The notes below the pieces were generated by a model that saw only the letters and a list, made by a program, of their open reading frames with translations, had not been told where the DNA came from and did no database searches. Position numbers and translations under genes: made by a program. From Parundibacterium terreum (lineage in GTDB: Bacteria; Pseudomonadota; Gammaproteobacteria; Burkholderiales; Burkholderiaceae_D), in NCBI RefSeq assembly GCF_014636315.1, contig NZ_BMED01000001.1:124316-188315 (forward strand): a stretch of DNA of 64,000 nt, given 5' to 3'. Positions 9,535-17,125 of this stretch are shown here, piece by piece (position 1 is the stretch's first letter; each line of letters opens with the position of its first letter).

Positions 9535-10149
9535 ATGGACGTCATTCCTGTTTATGCCCAGCCTGCGGCGCGGCATGCGGCTGCCGCTGCGCTGAAGCAG
9601 CATGGGCTCGTGGTTGTTTCTGCTGAAACGGCTATCTCGGATGCGCCTGGGACAAGCAAGCATGCGGAGCGGCAGGCCGCCAGGCAAACCATACGGCAAA
9701 GCCTGGCTGAAATCCTCGCGCTCTCATGCCAGCTCGATTTGCATCAGGTGCAGTTTTTCTCAAGCCCCGGCCAGGCCTTGCGGGCGGATATTCCCGGCTA
9801 CAGGTTTGGCCTGTCGCTTAGTCATGAACCCGGTTTGTCATTGGCGGCAATATGCGCTACCGGCGCTGTCGGCGTGGATATTATGCGAGTTGATGAGTCG
9901 CTTGATTGGGAGCCGGTGGCGCAGCTTTACCTTGGGGCTGAAGCTGCGGAAAACCTGGGTCGCCAGCCTGCATCCCGTCAGGCGCATGCGTTTGCCCAGG
10001 CCTGGACAGCGCATGAAGCCGGCTTGAAATGCCTAGGCCTAGCCATTACCGAATGGAGCGCTGACCTATCCCGCGCACTGGCGCAATGCCAGCCGACATC
10101 CCTGCTTTTACCGGATGGTTATGTCGGCGCCGTCAGCACTGCGATATAA
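9535..10149 (+). CDS. Sfp-type 4'-phosphopantetheinyl transferase
   Basis: A 204-residue protein starting 14 bp after the NRPS-like gene. The two family signatures are visible: GVDIMRVD (metal-binding Asp, about residue 118) and FAQAWTAHEAGLK (about 152). In the second motif the usual Lys of WxxKEAxxK is His, while Glu and the distal Lys remain. It would transfer phosphopantetheine from coenzyme A to Ser588 of the neighbouring carrier domain. The tight spacing suggests a dedicated, cotranscribed activator. It could also serve other carrier proteins in the cell. Confidence 0.88.
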   Translation: MDVIPVYAQPAARHAAAAALKQHGLVVVSAETAISDAPGTSKHAERQAARQTIRQSLAEILALSCQLDLHQVQFFSSPGQALRADIPGYRFGLSLSHEPGLSLAAICATGAVGVDIMRVDESLDWEPVAQLYLGAEAAENLGRQPASRQAHAFAQAWTAHEAGLKCLGLAITEWSADLSRALAQCQPTSLLLPDGYVGAVSTAI

Positions 10150-10261
10150 GTAGTCAGGTGAAAATTAACCCGGCAAGCCCGGATAAATTTCCCTCGCCTG
10201 CAATCCAATGACAAAAGATAGATAATGAAATGAAGTTTGGCATCACTGCCAGGAGGAAACA

Positions 10262-10786
10262 ATGAAACAAATTTTAAAGGCCGCAGGCAGGCCTTTGCTG
10301 TCGGTATTGATGTTGGCCAGCCTGTCGGCTTGTGCCGGCTGGGGCGTAGGCAAGGTACAGCCGGGTGAACCTGAGGCACAGGTTCGCGCTGAGCTTGGTG
10401 CTCCTACTACTGTATACCAGGATGGCAGTCAGCATTTGCTGGAATATCAGCGCGGACGCATGTCACAGGCCACGCACATGGCCCGCATAGATGCGGACGG
10501 CAAGCTGGTTTCTTATGAGCAGGTATTGACGATGCAAAAATTTGCCGAGATCAAGGTCGGCGAATCCAATAAAGAGGCGGTACTCCGCATAGTCGGCCAG
10601 CCGCATGAAAAAGACTATTATCCGCGGACAGATTTGCAGGCATGGTCTTATGGATTTAAGGAAGGCGGCGTCTGGGATTCTTTTATGACCGTCTATTTTG
10701 ACAAGTCGGACATCGTGCGCAAGATGGAAAACGGCCCTGATCCCTTGCGTGATCCCGGCGGTGGGCGCATGCACCATCACCGCTAA
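10262..10786 (+). CDS. SmpA/OmlA-like lipoprotein
   Basis: A 174-residue exported lipoprotein. The signal peptide ends in the lipobox LSAC, giving a lipidated cysteine near residue 22. The mature part has two similar halves, each with a motif of the SmpA/OmlA (BamE-like) fold: VQPGEPEAQVRAELGAP and IKVGESNKEAVLRIVGQP. Such proteins sit in the cell envelope; the precise role here is unknown. A very good Shine-Dalgarno (AGGAGGAAAC) precedes the ATG. It follows the phosphopantetheinyl transferase by 112 bp and probably has its own promoter. The C-terminus ends in a His-rich MHHHR. Confidence 0.85.
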   Translation: MKQILKAAGRPLLSVLMLASLSACAGWGVGKVQPGEPEAQVRAELGAPTTVYQDGSQHLLEYQRGRMSQATHMARIDADGKLVSYEQVLTMQKFAEIKVGESNKEAVLRIVGQPHEKDYYPRTDLQAWSYGFKEGGVWDSFMTVYFDKSDIVRKMENGPDPLRDPGGGRMHHHR

Positions 10787-10847
10787 GCTTGGCATGCGCT
10801 TCGGGAGTCCTGGAAAATGCCTGGATTGCCGGTCATTACAGATGGCC

Positions 10848-11387
10848 TTATTGCCGTGTCTGCGAATACGTCACCAGATTATTAACATCATCGTGGATAT
10901 TGGCGTAGTGCCGGGGATCAAGCTTGAACCCGGTATTTTTTAATACCGCGACAGAGCGTTCATTATCCGCTGAAGGGTAAGCCAGGATGATTCTGGCTTT
11001 CATCTCATCAAAGCCATACGCGATGACTCTTTTTATCGCTTCGGCCATTAAACCCTTGCCCTGGAATTCAGCCAGCATTTCATAGCCTATTTCTATCGTG
11101 GCATGCTCAAGGTCAAAATTCCAGAAGCAGATCGTCCCGATCAAGGTGGGGTCCTGTTGCAGGCTGATGACCCAATAGATGCTTTGATCTTTGCTGGCAT
11201 TTTCGTTGACCATGCGGATATGTGCCGCCGCCTCTTCTTCGTTTGCCGGCGCGACCCTGCCTATATAAGCATTGCTTACCGGATCGGAACGCAACCTGTA
11301 TATTTGCTGGACGTCCTTGTCTTCCACTCGCCGTAATACCAGGCGCTCTGTGCTTAGTACTGGAAAGTGTGCAAAAGACAGCTTCAT
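10848..11387 (-). CDS. GNAT family N-acetyltransferase (RimJ/RimL-like)
   Basis: A 179-residue acetyltransferase. The N-terminus (LSTERLVLRRVEDKDVQQIY) and the acetyl-CoA binding segment EIGYEMLAEFQGKGLMAEAI (Q/RxxGxG/A type) are typical of the RimJ/RimL branch, which acetylates protein N-termini or small-molecule amines. The substrate is unknown. The ATG at 11387 is chosen because GGTGAGAAA precedes it directly; an in-frame ATG 24 bp upstream lacks a ribosome site. It is convergent with the lipoprotein gene. Confidence 0.88.
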   Translation of the reverse strand: MKLSFAHFPVLSTERLVLRRVEDKDVQQIYRLRSDPVSNAYIGRVAPANEEEAAAHIRMVNENASKDQSIYWVISLQQDPTLIGTICFWNFDLEHATIEIGYEMLAEFQGKGLMAEAIKRVIAYGFDEMKARIILAYPSADNERSVAVLKNTGFKLDPRHYANIHDDVNNLVTYSQTRQ

Positions 11388-11543
11388 TTTCTCACCGTTG
11401 CGCTGAAACAAGATGAATCAGGCTTTATGCCTGCCTCGTTATAGCCAGGTGCAGCCATGCCGAAGGAATGCCTAGCCTACCAGAAATTGTATGCAGAAAG
11501 TGCGCAGGCGACGCAGCCGCAGCTGAGCACGAGCATGGATGAA

Positions 11544-11768
11544 TTAACGTGCTTTGGACAGTATCACCAGCCATTTGCGGAACAGCAGCACTTCCAGATG
11601 GCCGGCTTGTATGCCGGTGGAGCAGTCAAGCAAGGGATTGACTTGATAATAGCGCTGGCGGAAATCACGGCAAACGAATAGCTCGCGGCGGCCGAAACGC
11701 ATCAAAAATGATGTCGGTGCGCATTGCAAGCTGAAGCCTGATTCGAAGGAACTGTTGAGTTGTGCCAT
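11544..11768 (-). CDS. Small hypothetical protein (74 aa)
   Basis: A 74-residue protein starting MAQLNSSFESGFSLQ. I do not recognise the family. It is basic in the middle (MRFGRRELFVCRDFRQRYYQ) and has a moderately hydrophobic C-terminus (VLLFRKWLVILSKAR), with no clear membrane helix and no signal peptide. A good Shine-Dalgarno (AGGGAG, 8 bases upstream) supports this start rather than an ATG further upstream. It has its own intergenic regions on both sides and is probably monocistronic. Confidence 0.6.
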   Translation of the reverse strand: MAQLNSSFESGFSLQCAPTSFLMRFGRRELFVCRDFRQRYYQVNPLLDCSTGIQAGHLEVLLFRKWLVILSKAR

Positions 11769-11952
11769 GGTAAATCTCCCTGTCTGTGGAATTGCCCTGA
11801 TGAGTAGCGAATAAATACAGAAACATGTGACTGACTCATGGTTTTCCTTCTCCACTGCAGTCCATGAAACGTACTTTAACATAAAACACTGTATAAGCAA
11901 TCAGTATTTTATATTTGTCGCTTTTAAGTCCACAAAACAAAGCCAAAAATGG

Positions 11953-12051
11953 CTATTCCTTGTCGTCACTGCCGCCGCCAATCGGATGGATGAGTGCGGC
12001 GATGACAGCAAGCGCCGTCAAGACGGCGGTAATACAGTCCAGGGTATCCAT
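11953..12051 (-). CDS. Predicted 32-aa membrane miniprotein
   Basis: The peptide starts MDTLDCITAV, has one hydrophobic helix (residues 6-23, ITAVLTALAVIAALIHPI) and ends in a polar tail GGGSDDKE. GGAGG lies 11 bases upstream of the ATG, slightly long but acceptable. It occupies the otherwise empty region between the 74-aa gene and the sensor kinase gene. Single-helix proteins of this size often act as small regulators in the inner membrane; here the function is unknown and coding is inferred from ribosome site and helix alone. Confidence 0.45.
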   Translation of the reverse strand: MDTLDCITAVLTALAVIAALIHPIGGGSDDKE

Positions 12052-12149
12052 CGATGTACGGCCTCCACTGAAAGTTCCCTCATGCAAACCAGTGTATGCC
12101 GTCATTCGCCGATTAAAAAATAAAATAATCGGCTATGCATATGAGAAAT

Positions 12150-13439
12150 TCAGTGCGCGACTTCGGCCGGCAGGCTAACCCGGAAGCAACTCCCGCCGCC
12201 CGGCCTGTCGAGGCAATCGACCTTGCCCCCATGCCTGGCTGCGATCTGGCGGACCAGGCTCAATCCCAGACCTACGCCGCCTTCGCTCTCCCGTGCTCCG
12301 GGCACACGGTAGAAAGGCTCGAAGATACGTTCCCTCTCCGCTTCCGGCACGCCGGGGCCGCGATCGCAGATGTCCAGCTGGATAAAGCCATTGACCGGCT
12401 TGTTCAGCGATACGTCAATCTGCGTATTGCCGCCGTAGCGTTTGGCATTTTCCAGCAGGTTACGCAGCATGCGCCGGATCAGTTTGGCATCTGCATTGAT
12501 CGTAACGAGTTCCGTGTCCAATTGCGCATTTACCCTGGCGCACTCTTCTGCCAGCATTGCGGTCAGATCTACCTGTTCACGCTTGTCTTGCCCGCCTTGT
12601 ACGGCATCCAGCCGGCTGGTCAGCAGGATTTCGTCTATCAGTTGATCCAGTTCGCTGATATTGCGGCTGAGTTCCTGCTGCATTTCATCTTTAGGCTGAC
12701 TTTGCATCAATTCGACGGCGAGCTTGATGCGCGCCAACGGAGAGCGCAATTCATGCGAAGCATTGGCCAGCAAGGATTTCTGCGCATGCAACAAGGTCTC
12801 TATCCTGGCCGCAGACTGGTTAAAGCTGACCGCCAGACGTGCTACCTCGTCATCGCCTTCGACTGCCACCCGGGTAGATAGCTGGCCACTGCCCCAGGTG
12901 TCGACACTGTTTTGCAGGCGTTCCAGCCGGCGTGTCAGGCGCCGGACGATAGGATAGGAGCCGACTGCCATGATCAGTGCGATCAGCGCCAGCAAGCCGA
13001 TCAAGCCCAGTGGCGGCTTGTGCGGCGGCTTGATGCGTCTGGCCAGCAGCCAGCGTTCATCGGGCAACTTCAATGCAAATACGGTGGGGTGGCTGGGCTG
13101 CCAGCCGCTGCTGGATTGTTCCGGTTCGCGAGGAGGCAAAGGCCGCCCTACCGAGGCTATCTTTTGGCCATCGGCCGAATACAAGGCGAGATCGGCCCTT
13201 ACCTTGGCGCGCCAGCGGTTCAGCGCAGCTTGCTGCATGTCTTGCGGTGCCGTGGCGGGAGGCAGGACATCAGAAGCAATCTCGCCAAAAGTTTCCAGGC
13301 CCGAGGCAAATTGCTCCGGGTCAGAACGGATATGGGTCACGATGCCGAATAGCAGCGCGGTGATGGCCAGGCTGGCCAGCATGGCCAGGTAGATGCGTAC
13401 ATACAGTCTTTGCGTCCAGGGTTTTTTCACGCTAGGCAT
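12150..13439 (-). CDS. Sensor histidine kinase, CpxA-like
   Basis: A 429-residue membrane kinase. TM1 lies at about residues 13-33, a periplasmic sensor of about 120 residues follows, TM2 is at about 143-165, then HAMP. The dimerisation/phosphoacceptor motif is ASHELRSPLARIKLAVELM, followed by the N box (RMLRNLLENAKRYGG), G1 (DRGPGVP), F (FEPFYRV) and G2 (GVGLGLSLV). The ATG at 13439 overlaps the regulator's stop by 8 bp, indicating translational coupling. With the upstream Spy/CpxP-like gene it resembles the envelope-stress Cpx system; the inducing signal is inferred, not seen. Confidence 0.92.
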   Translation of the reverse strand: MPSVKKPWTQRLYVRIYLAMLASLAITALLFGIVTHIRSDPEQFASGLETFGEIASDVLPPATAPQDMQQAALNRWRAKVRADLALYSADGQKIASVGRPLPPREPEQSSSGWQPSHPTVFALKLPDERWLLARRIKPPHKPPLGLIGLLALIALIMAVGSYPIVRRLTRRLERLQNSVDTWGSGQLSTRVAVEGDDEVARLAVSFNQSAARIETLLHAQKSLLANASHELRSPLARIKLAVELMQSQPKDEMQQELSRNISELDQLIDEILLTSRLDAVQGGQDKREQVDLTAMLAEECARVNAQLDTELVTINADAKLIRRMLRNLLENAKRYGGNTQIDVSLNKPVNGFIQLDICDRGPGVPEAERERIFEPFYRVPGARESEGGVGLGLSLVRQIAARHGGKVDCLDRPGGGSCFRVSLPAEVAH

Positions 13440-14160
13440 CCTGTACTTTGGCAAACACGTAGCCGGCACCGCGCACCGTGATGATGCGCTTGGGCTGCTT
13501 GGGGTCGTCCTCTATCACTGTGCGCAAGCGCCCTATATGCACATCAATGGATCGGTCAAAGGCATCCAGGGCTTCGCCCTTCAGTGCATCCAGCAATTGT
13601 TCGCGCGATAATACATGTCCTGCCCGCTCGGCCATCGCTGCCAGCAGGTTGAACTGATAGGCAGTGAGCGGCCTGTCCTGCCCGTCCAGCTTGACGGTGC
13701 GCGCATCCAGATTGATCTCCAGGCGTCCAAAGCGCAAGACCCGTGCCGCGCTGCTGGAGGCGATGGCGGTAGCCTGTTGCCGGCGCAACAAGGCGCGCAG
13801 GCGCGCCAGTAGCTCCCTCGGTTCGAAAGGCTTGGCCAGATAGTCGTCCGCGCCGAGTTCTAGGCCGACCACCTTGTCCATCGGCTCTCCCCTCGCGGTC
13901 AGCATGATGACCGGCGTATTGGCAATAGCACCGCCTTGCGAGCGTATTTGCTTGCAGACATCCAGCCCATCGGCATCCGGCAGCATCAAATCCAGCAGGA
14001 TGATGGAGAAGGCCCCGGAGACCGGGCTGTCTTTCAATTTATCCAGGCCCTCGCGCGCGCTTGCCGCATGCTGTACATCGAAGCCGTTTTGCCCAAGGTA
14101 AGTGACGACCATGCCTGCCAGGCGCTGGTCGTCTTCTATCATTAACAGTCTTTGATTCAT
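13432..14160 (-). CDS. OmpR-family response regulator, CpxR-like
   Basis: A 242-residue two-domain regulator. The receiver domain carries the acidic pocket IEDD (residues 8-11) and the phosphoacceptor Asp in ILLDLMLPDADG (about 56), the conserved Thr in MLTARG and Lys in YLAKPFEPRELLARL. The C-terminal winged helix (about 140-238) ends IITVRGAGYVFA. It is the partner of the overlapping kinase gene and probably activates the Spy/CpxP-like gene 90 bp upstream in the same orientation. Confidence 0.93.
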   Translation of the reverse strand: MNQRLLMIEDDQRLAGMVVTYLGQNGFDVQHAASAREGLDKLKDSPVSGAFSIILLDLMLPDADGLDVCKQIRSQGGAIANTPVIMLTARGEPMDKVVGLELGADDYLAKPFEPRELLARLRALLRRQQATAIASSSAARVLRFGRLEINLDARTVKLDGQDRPLTAYQFNLLAAMAERAGHVLSREQLLDALKGEALDAFDRSIDVHIGRLRTVIEDDPKQPKRIITVRGAGYVFAKVQDA

Positions 14161-14250
14161 TCGTTATGGCGTTGGGCGGTTATATATGGATGTGTTGCGC
14201 TAAGATATCCCAGTCTTGCAGGAAATCATAGCGGCCGTAGCCGCTAATTT

Positions 14251-14778
14251 TCAGCCCATTCTTTTCTTCATATGCTCGGCGAGCTTGAGCCTTTGCTCCG
14301 GCGTCAGCACTTCTGCCGCATCTGCCAGTGCTTGTGTGATGCGGCGGGAAACCTGGTCTGCCAGGCGCAACTCATCGGCACGCACCTGTTCCAGCGCGAC
14401 GCGGTCCACCTTGGGCTGGGTCAGCAACTTCACGGCCTGCTGGCGGTCGGCCTTATGCTGCTGCCTCAATGGATATATATCCTTGAAGGCTGCCTTGGCG
14501 ATATCCGCCACCTTGGTTTTTTGTTCCGGGGTGCCGTCTTTCAAGATGCGATTGACCATCGCATCGACATGCTTGGACATGTTTTCCGGCGTTACCTCGC
14601 CATGCCTGCCCCAGCCATGGTGATGGTGGCCTCCATCCATTCCTTCCTGCGCATAGCTGATGCCCGTGACGGACAATACGCCGACCACACCGGCGATGGC
14701 GGCTGCCATGATCCAGCGGCGGCCGGAACGCGCAGGTTTGGATGTAGTTGCTGTGTTTGCCTGATGATGCTCGTTCAT
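14251..14778 (-). CDS. Spy/CpxP-like periplasmic stress protein with His-rich motif
   Basis: A 175-residue exported protein. An N-terminal hydrophobic segment (about 27-45, WIMAAAIAGVVGVLSVTGIS) ends near SYAQ. The mature part starts with a metal-binding-looking GGHHHHGWGRHGE, then a long helical region ending in LTPEQRLKLAEHMKKR, which contains the LTxxQ motif of Spy/CpxP. Such proteins act as chaperones or negative feedback sensors in envelope-stress systems; the His cluster hints at metal sensing. The ATG at 14778 follows GAGAGGA. It precedes the cpxR-like gene by 90 bp and is likely the first gene of that operon. Confidence 0.82.
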   Translation of the reverse strand: MNEHHQANTATTSKPARSGRRWIMAAAIAGVVGVLSVTGISYAQEGMDGGHHHHGWGRHGEVTPENMSKHVDAMVNRILKDGTPEQKTKVADIAKAAFKDIYPLRQQHKADRQQAVKLLTQPKVDRVALEQVRADELRLADQVSRRITQALADAAEVLTPEQRLKLAEHMKKRMG

Positions 14779-14963
14779 ACCATATCCTCTCAAACTATTG
14801 CATAGCGAGGAATTCGCTTGCATGGTGTCACTATAGGCAGGCAGGTTTTCTGGGGCATGTACGCCAGGTAAAGTTTTGTAAAGCTGCGGCCAAAACTTGA
14901 TGCCTGCAGTTGCAAGTCAATTTGCAGACTGACAAGTATGGAAATTTGGTGAATATCGGCATA

Positions 14964-14983
14964 TACTGTACATATATACAGTA
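14964..14983 (+). promoter_or_regulatory. LexA (SOS) box of the imuA-imuB-dnaE2 operon
   Basis: The sequence tactgtacatatatacagta contains CTGT-N8-ACAG with an AT-rich alternating core, matching the gammaproteobacterial/betaproteobacterial LexA consensus. The centre lies 33 bp before the imuA start. The downstream genes are typical SOS targets, which independently supports the call. Confidence 0.93.
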
Positions 14984-15006
14984 TTCGTATCGCACCCTAT
15001 TCTCCC

Positions 15007-15714
15007 ATGCATATGCCATCCATCCTCTCTGCCGAGGCTATTCACCCGTCGCTATGGCGGGCTTCGCAGCTGGCCCGCAGCTCTACGGTATGCGTAGGCA
15101 GCGGCCATGCTTCACTGGACAGGGAGTTACCGGGTGGTGGCTGGCCTACCGGGGTATTGATTGAATTGCTGATACAGCAAAATGGCGCTGCCGAACTGAG
15201 CCTGCTGAGGCTGGCGCTGGCCAGGCTTGCCGGCCGCCGGATTGCGCTGGTGCAGCCGCCGCATCAGCCGCAGAGCCTGGCCTTATCCGGATTTGGCCTG
15301 TCCCCCTCGCAATTCTTATGGGTACGTAGCAAAAAGCCCGGCGATGCGCTCTGGGCCAGTGAACAGATATTGCGCACCGGTAGTTGCGGTGCTTTATTGC
15401 TATGGCAGGAGCATACCCGTAATGAGGCTTTGCGCCGCCTGCATCTGGCTGCGCAAAGCAATGAAACGCTGTTTTTCATGGTGAGGCCGCTGGCTTGTGC
15501 GGATCAGCCGTCGCCGGCGGCCTTGCGGCTGAGCCTGCAACCTGTCCACCAGGGGCTGCAAATCTGCTTTACCAAACGACGCGGAGCATCACGCGATGTA
15601 CCGCTATTTCTTTCCTTGTCCCCTCTTCTGCAGTTTTCCGATCATGCGCTTATGGATAGCCTTATACCTGCCTTTACTCCAGCTGGAAGTATTTCGCCCG
15701 CGCTGGCTGAGTGA
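15007..15714 (+). CDS. imuA: ImuA, SOS mutagenesis accessory protein (RecA-like)
   Basis: A 235-residue protein with the ImuA/SulA-like opening ELPGGGWPTGVLIELL (about residues 41-56), a RecA-like core (GRRIALVQPPHQPQSLALSGFGL) and a variable C-terminus. ImuA promotes the mutagenic activity of ImuB and DnaE2 during translesion synthesis. It lies directly behind the LexA box. Its 3' end overlaps imuB by 71 bp if the imuB start at 15644 is right. No good Shine-Dalgarno is visible before the ATG; a second ATG lies 6 bp downstream. Confidence 0.88.
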   Translation: MHMPSILSAEAIHPSLWRASQLARSSTVCVGSGHASLDRELPGGGWPTGVLIELLIQQNGAAELSLLRLALARLAGRRIALVQPPHQPQSLALSGFGLSPSQFLWVRSKKPGDALWASEQILRTGSCGALLLWQEHTRNEALRRLHLAAQSNETLFFMVRPLACADQPSPAALRLSLQPVHQGLQICFTKRRGASRDVPLFLSLSPLLQFSDHALMDSLIPAFTPAGSISPALAE

Positions 15715-17125
15715 CGAGGGAGAGGTCGTGCTGGACCAGAATCGCGTATCGGCGATGTCTGCGCTTGCGCGCGCGGCGGGCGTGCAGGCCGACATGCGCC
15801 GTGGCGGTGTACAGATGCTGCTGCCGGACGCGATTTTTCATCAGCGGGATACTGCGCGCGAGCAAGAGGCCTTGCACAAGGTGGCGATGGCCCTATTGCA
15901 GTATTCGCCACAGGTGGCGGAGGCGGAAGATGCCACTGTGCTGATCGATATCGGCGCCAGCCTGCGCTTGTTTGGCGGTATCCGCTCGCTGTGCCGCCGT
16001 ATCAGCCAGACCATGCTTGCACTGGGCCTGTCTGCGGAAATGGGTTGCGCAATCACCGCCAGGGGCGCATGGCTGCTGGCGCATAATGCGGCGCTGGGCA
16101 AGCGGCGCGGCCGCAAACGCAGCCTGTCGATGAAGACCCTGCTGCCCATGCTGGACCGCTTGCCGCTGGCCCTGCTGCCGGCGGCTTCACCCTGGCTGGG
16201 CTGGCTGCATGGCATTGCCTGCCGGCGCCTGGGCCACTTGCGCCAGTTACCTCGCCCGGGCCTGCAACGCCGCTGCGGCAAAGAGTTATTGCAAACGCTG
16301 GACTGCGCCTATGGCGACGAGAATGAACTATTCAGCTGGATAGAGGCGCCACCGGGCTTTCGTGCCAGGACGGAATTGCCGGACCGCATGGAGCACGCAG
16401 AACACATTCTGCTGTTTGCCCATAGCTTGCTGGTGCAACTGACCGGCTGGTTAACGGCCAAGCAATTGGCGGTAACAAAAATCACCGTGCAACTGGAGCA
16501 CGAGCGTGGGCGCCAGGCCATTCCACCCACGTCGATGCTGATTGCGCTGGCTGAGGCCACATGGCGCGAGGAGCATCTGCTGCGCCTGTTGAAAGAACGG
16601 CTGGCGCATCTGGATTTGGCTGCCCCTGTGATCGCAGTCAGCCTGGAGGCCAGCCAGGTGGAGGCAATGCAGGCACCCAGCGACTCGCTTTTTCCTGAGC
16701 CCGGCGGCTCGGTAGAAGATCATCACCGGCTGGTGGAGTTGCTGGTGGCAAGGCTGGGTGCCGACAATGTACTGCATGCAGCGCCACAGGCAGACCATAG
16801 GCCTGAAGTCGCCAATGCCTGGGTGCCCGTACTGCAAAAGAGCAAGCCAGCTAGCTTGCCGGCCCAATTGGTACGCCCTGCATGGTTGTTTGCCAAGCCG
16901 ATAGCCTTGATGCTACGGGATCACCGGCCTTTTTATCATTCACGGCTGAAGCTGGTTTCTCCTGCGGAAAGGATAGAGGCAGGCTGGTGGAATGGCCAAT
17001 TGGTCACCCGCGACTATCACATTGCAGAAGGCGAAGACCATGTGCACTACTGGATCTATAAGGAGCGCATAGGCAAGCTGGAGGGCGAGCATACGGTCTG
17101 GTATGTGCAGGGAGTGTTCGGATGA
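15644..17125 (+). CDS. imuB: ImuB, catalytically dead Y-family polymerase homologue
   Basis: A 493-residue protein opening MRLWIALYLPLLQLEVF, then the Y-family fold with SALARAAGVQADMRRGGVQ and a degenerate palm region (DATVLIDIGASLRLFGG) in which the usual adjacent acidic pair of active polymerases is not seen. The C-terminus ends EHTVWYVQGVFG, a typical ImuB end. ImuB bridges the beta clamp, ImuA and DnaE2. The ATG at 15644 is preferred over one 48 bp upstream because it aligns with the family start. Its stop overlaps the dnaE2 start by 4 bp (ATGA). Confidence 0.9.
   Translation: MRLWIALYLPLLQLEVFRPRWLSDEGEVVLDQNRVSAMSALARAAGVQADMRRGGVQMLLPDAIFHQRDTAREQEALHKVAMALLQYSPQVAEAEDATVLIDIGASLRLFGGIRSLCRRISQTMLALGLSAEMGCAITARGAWLLAHNAALGKRRGRKRSLSMKTLLPMLDRLPLALLPAASPWLGWLHGIACRRLGHLRQLPRPGLQRRCGKELLQTLDCAYGDENELFSWIEAPPGFRARTELPDRMEHAEHILLFAHSLLVQLTGWLTAKQLAVTKITVQLEHERGRQAIPPTSMLIALAEATWREEHLLRLLKERLAHLDLAAPVIAVSLEASQVEAMQAPSDSLFPEPGGSVEDHHRLVELLVARLGADNVLHAAPQADHRPEVANAWVPVLQKSKPASLPAQLVRPAWLFAKPIALMLRDHRPFYHSRLKLVSPAERIEAGWWNGQLVTRDYHIAEGEDHVHYWIYKERIGKLEGEHTVWYVQGVFG

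Noticed and set aside
12108..12133. Inverted repeat gccgatta/taatcggc near the kinase gene 3' end
   Set aside because: Loop is an A-rich run, no T tract follows on either strand, so it was not called a terminator.
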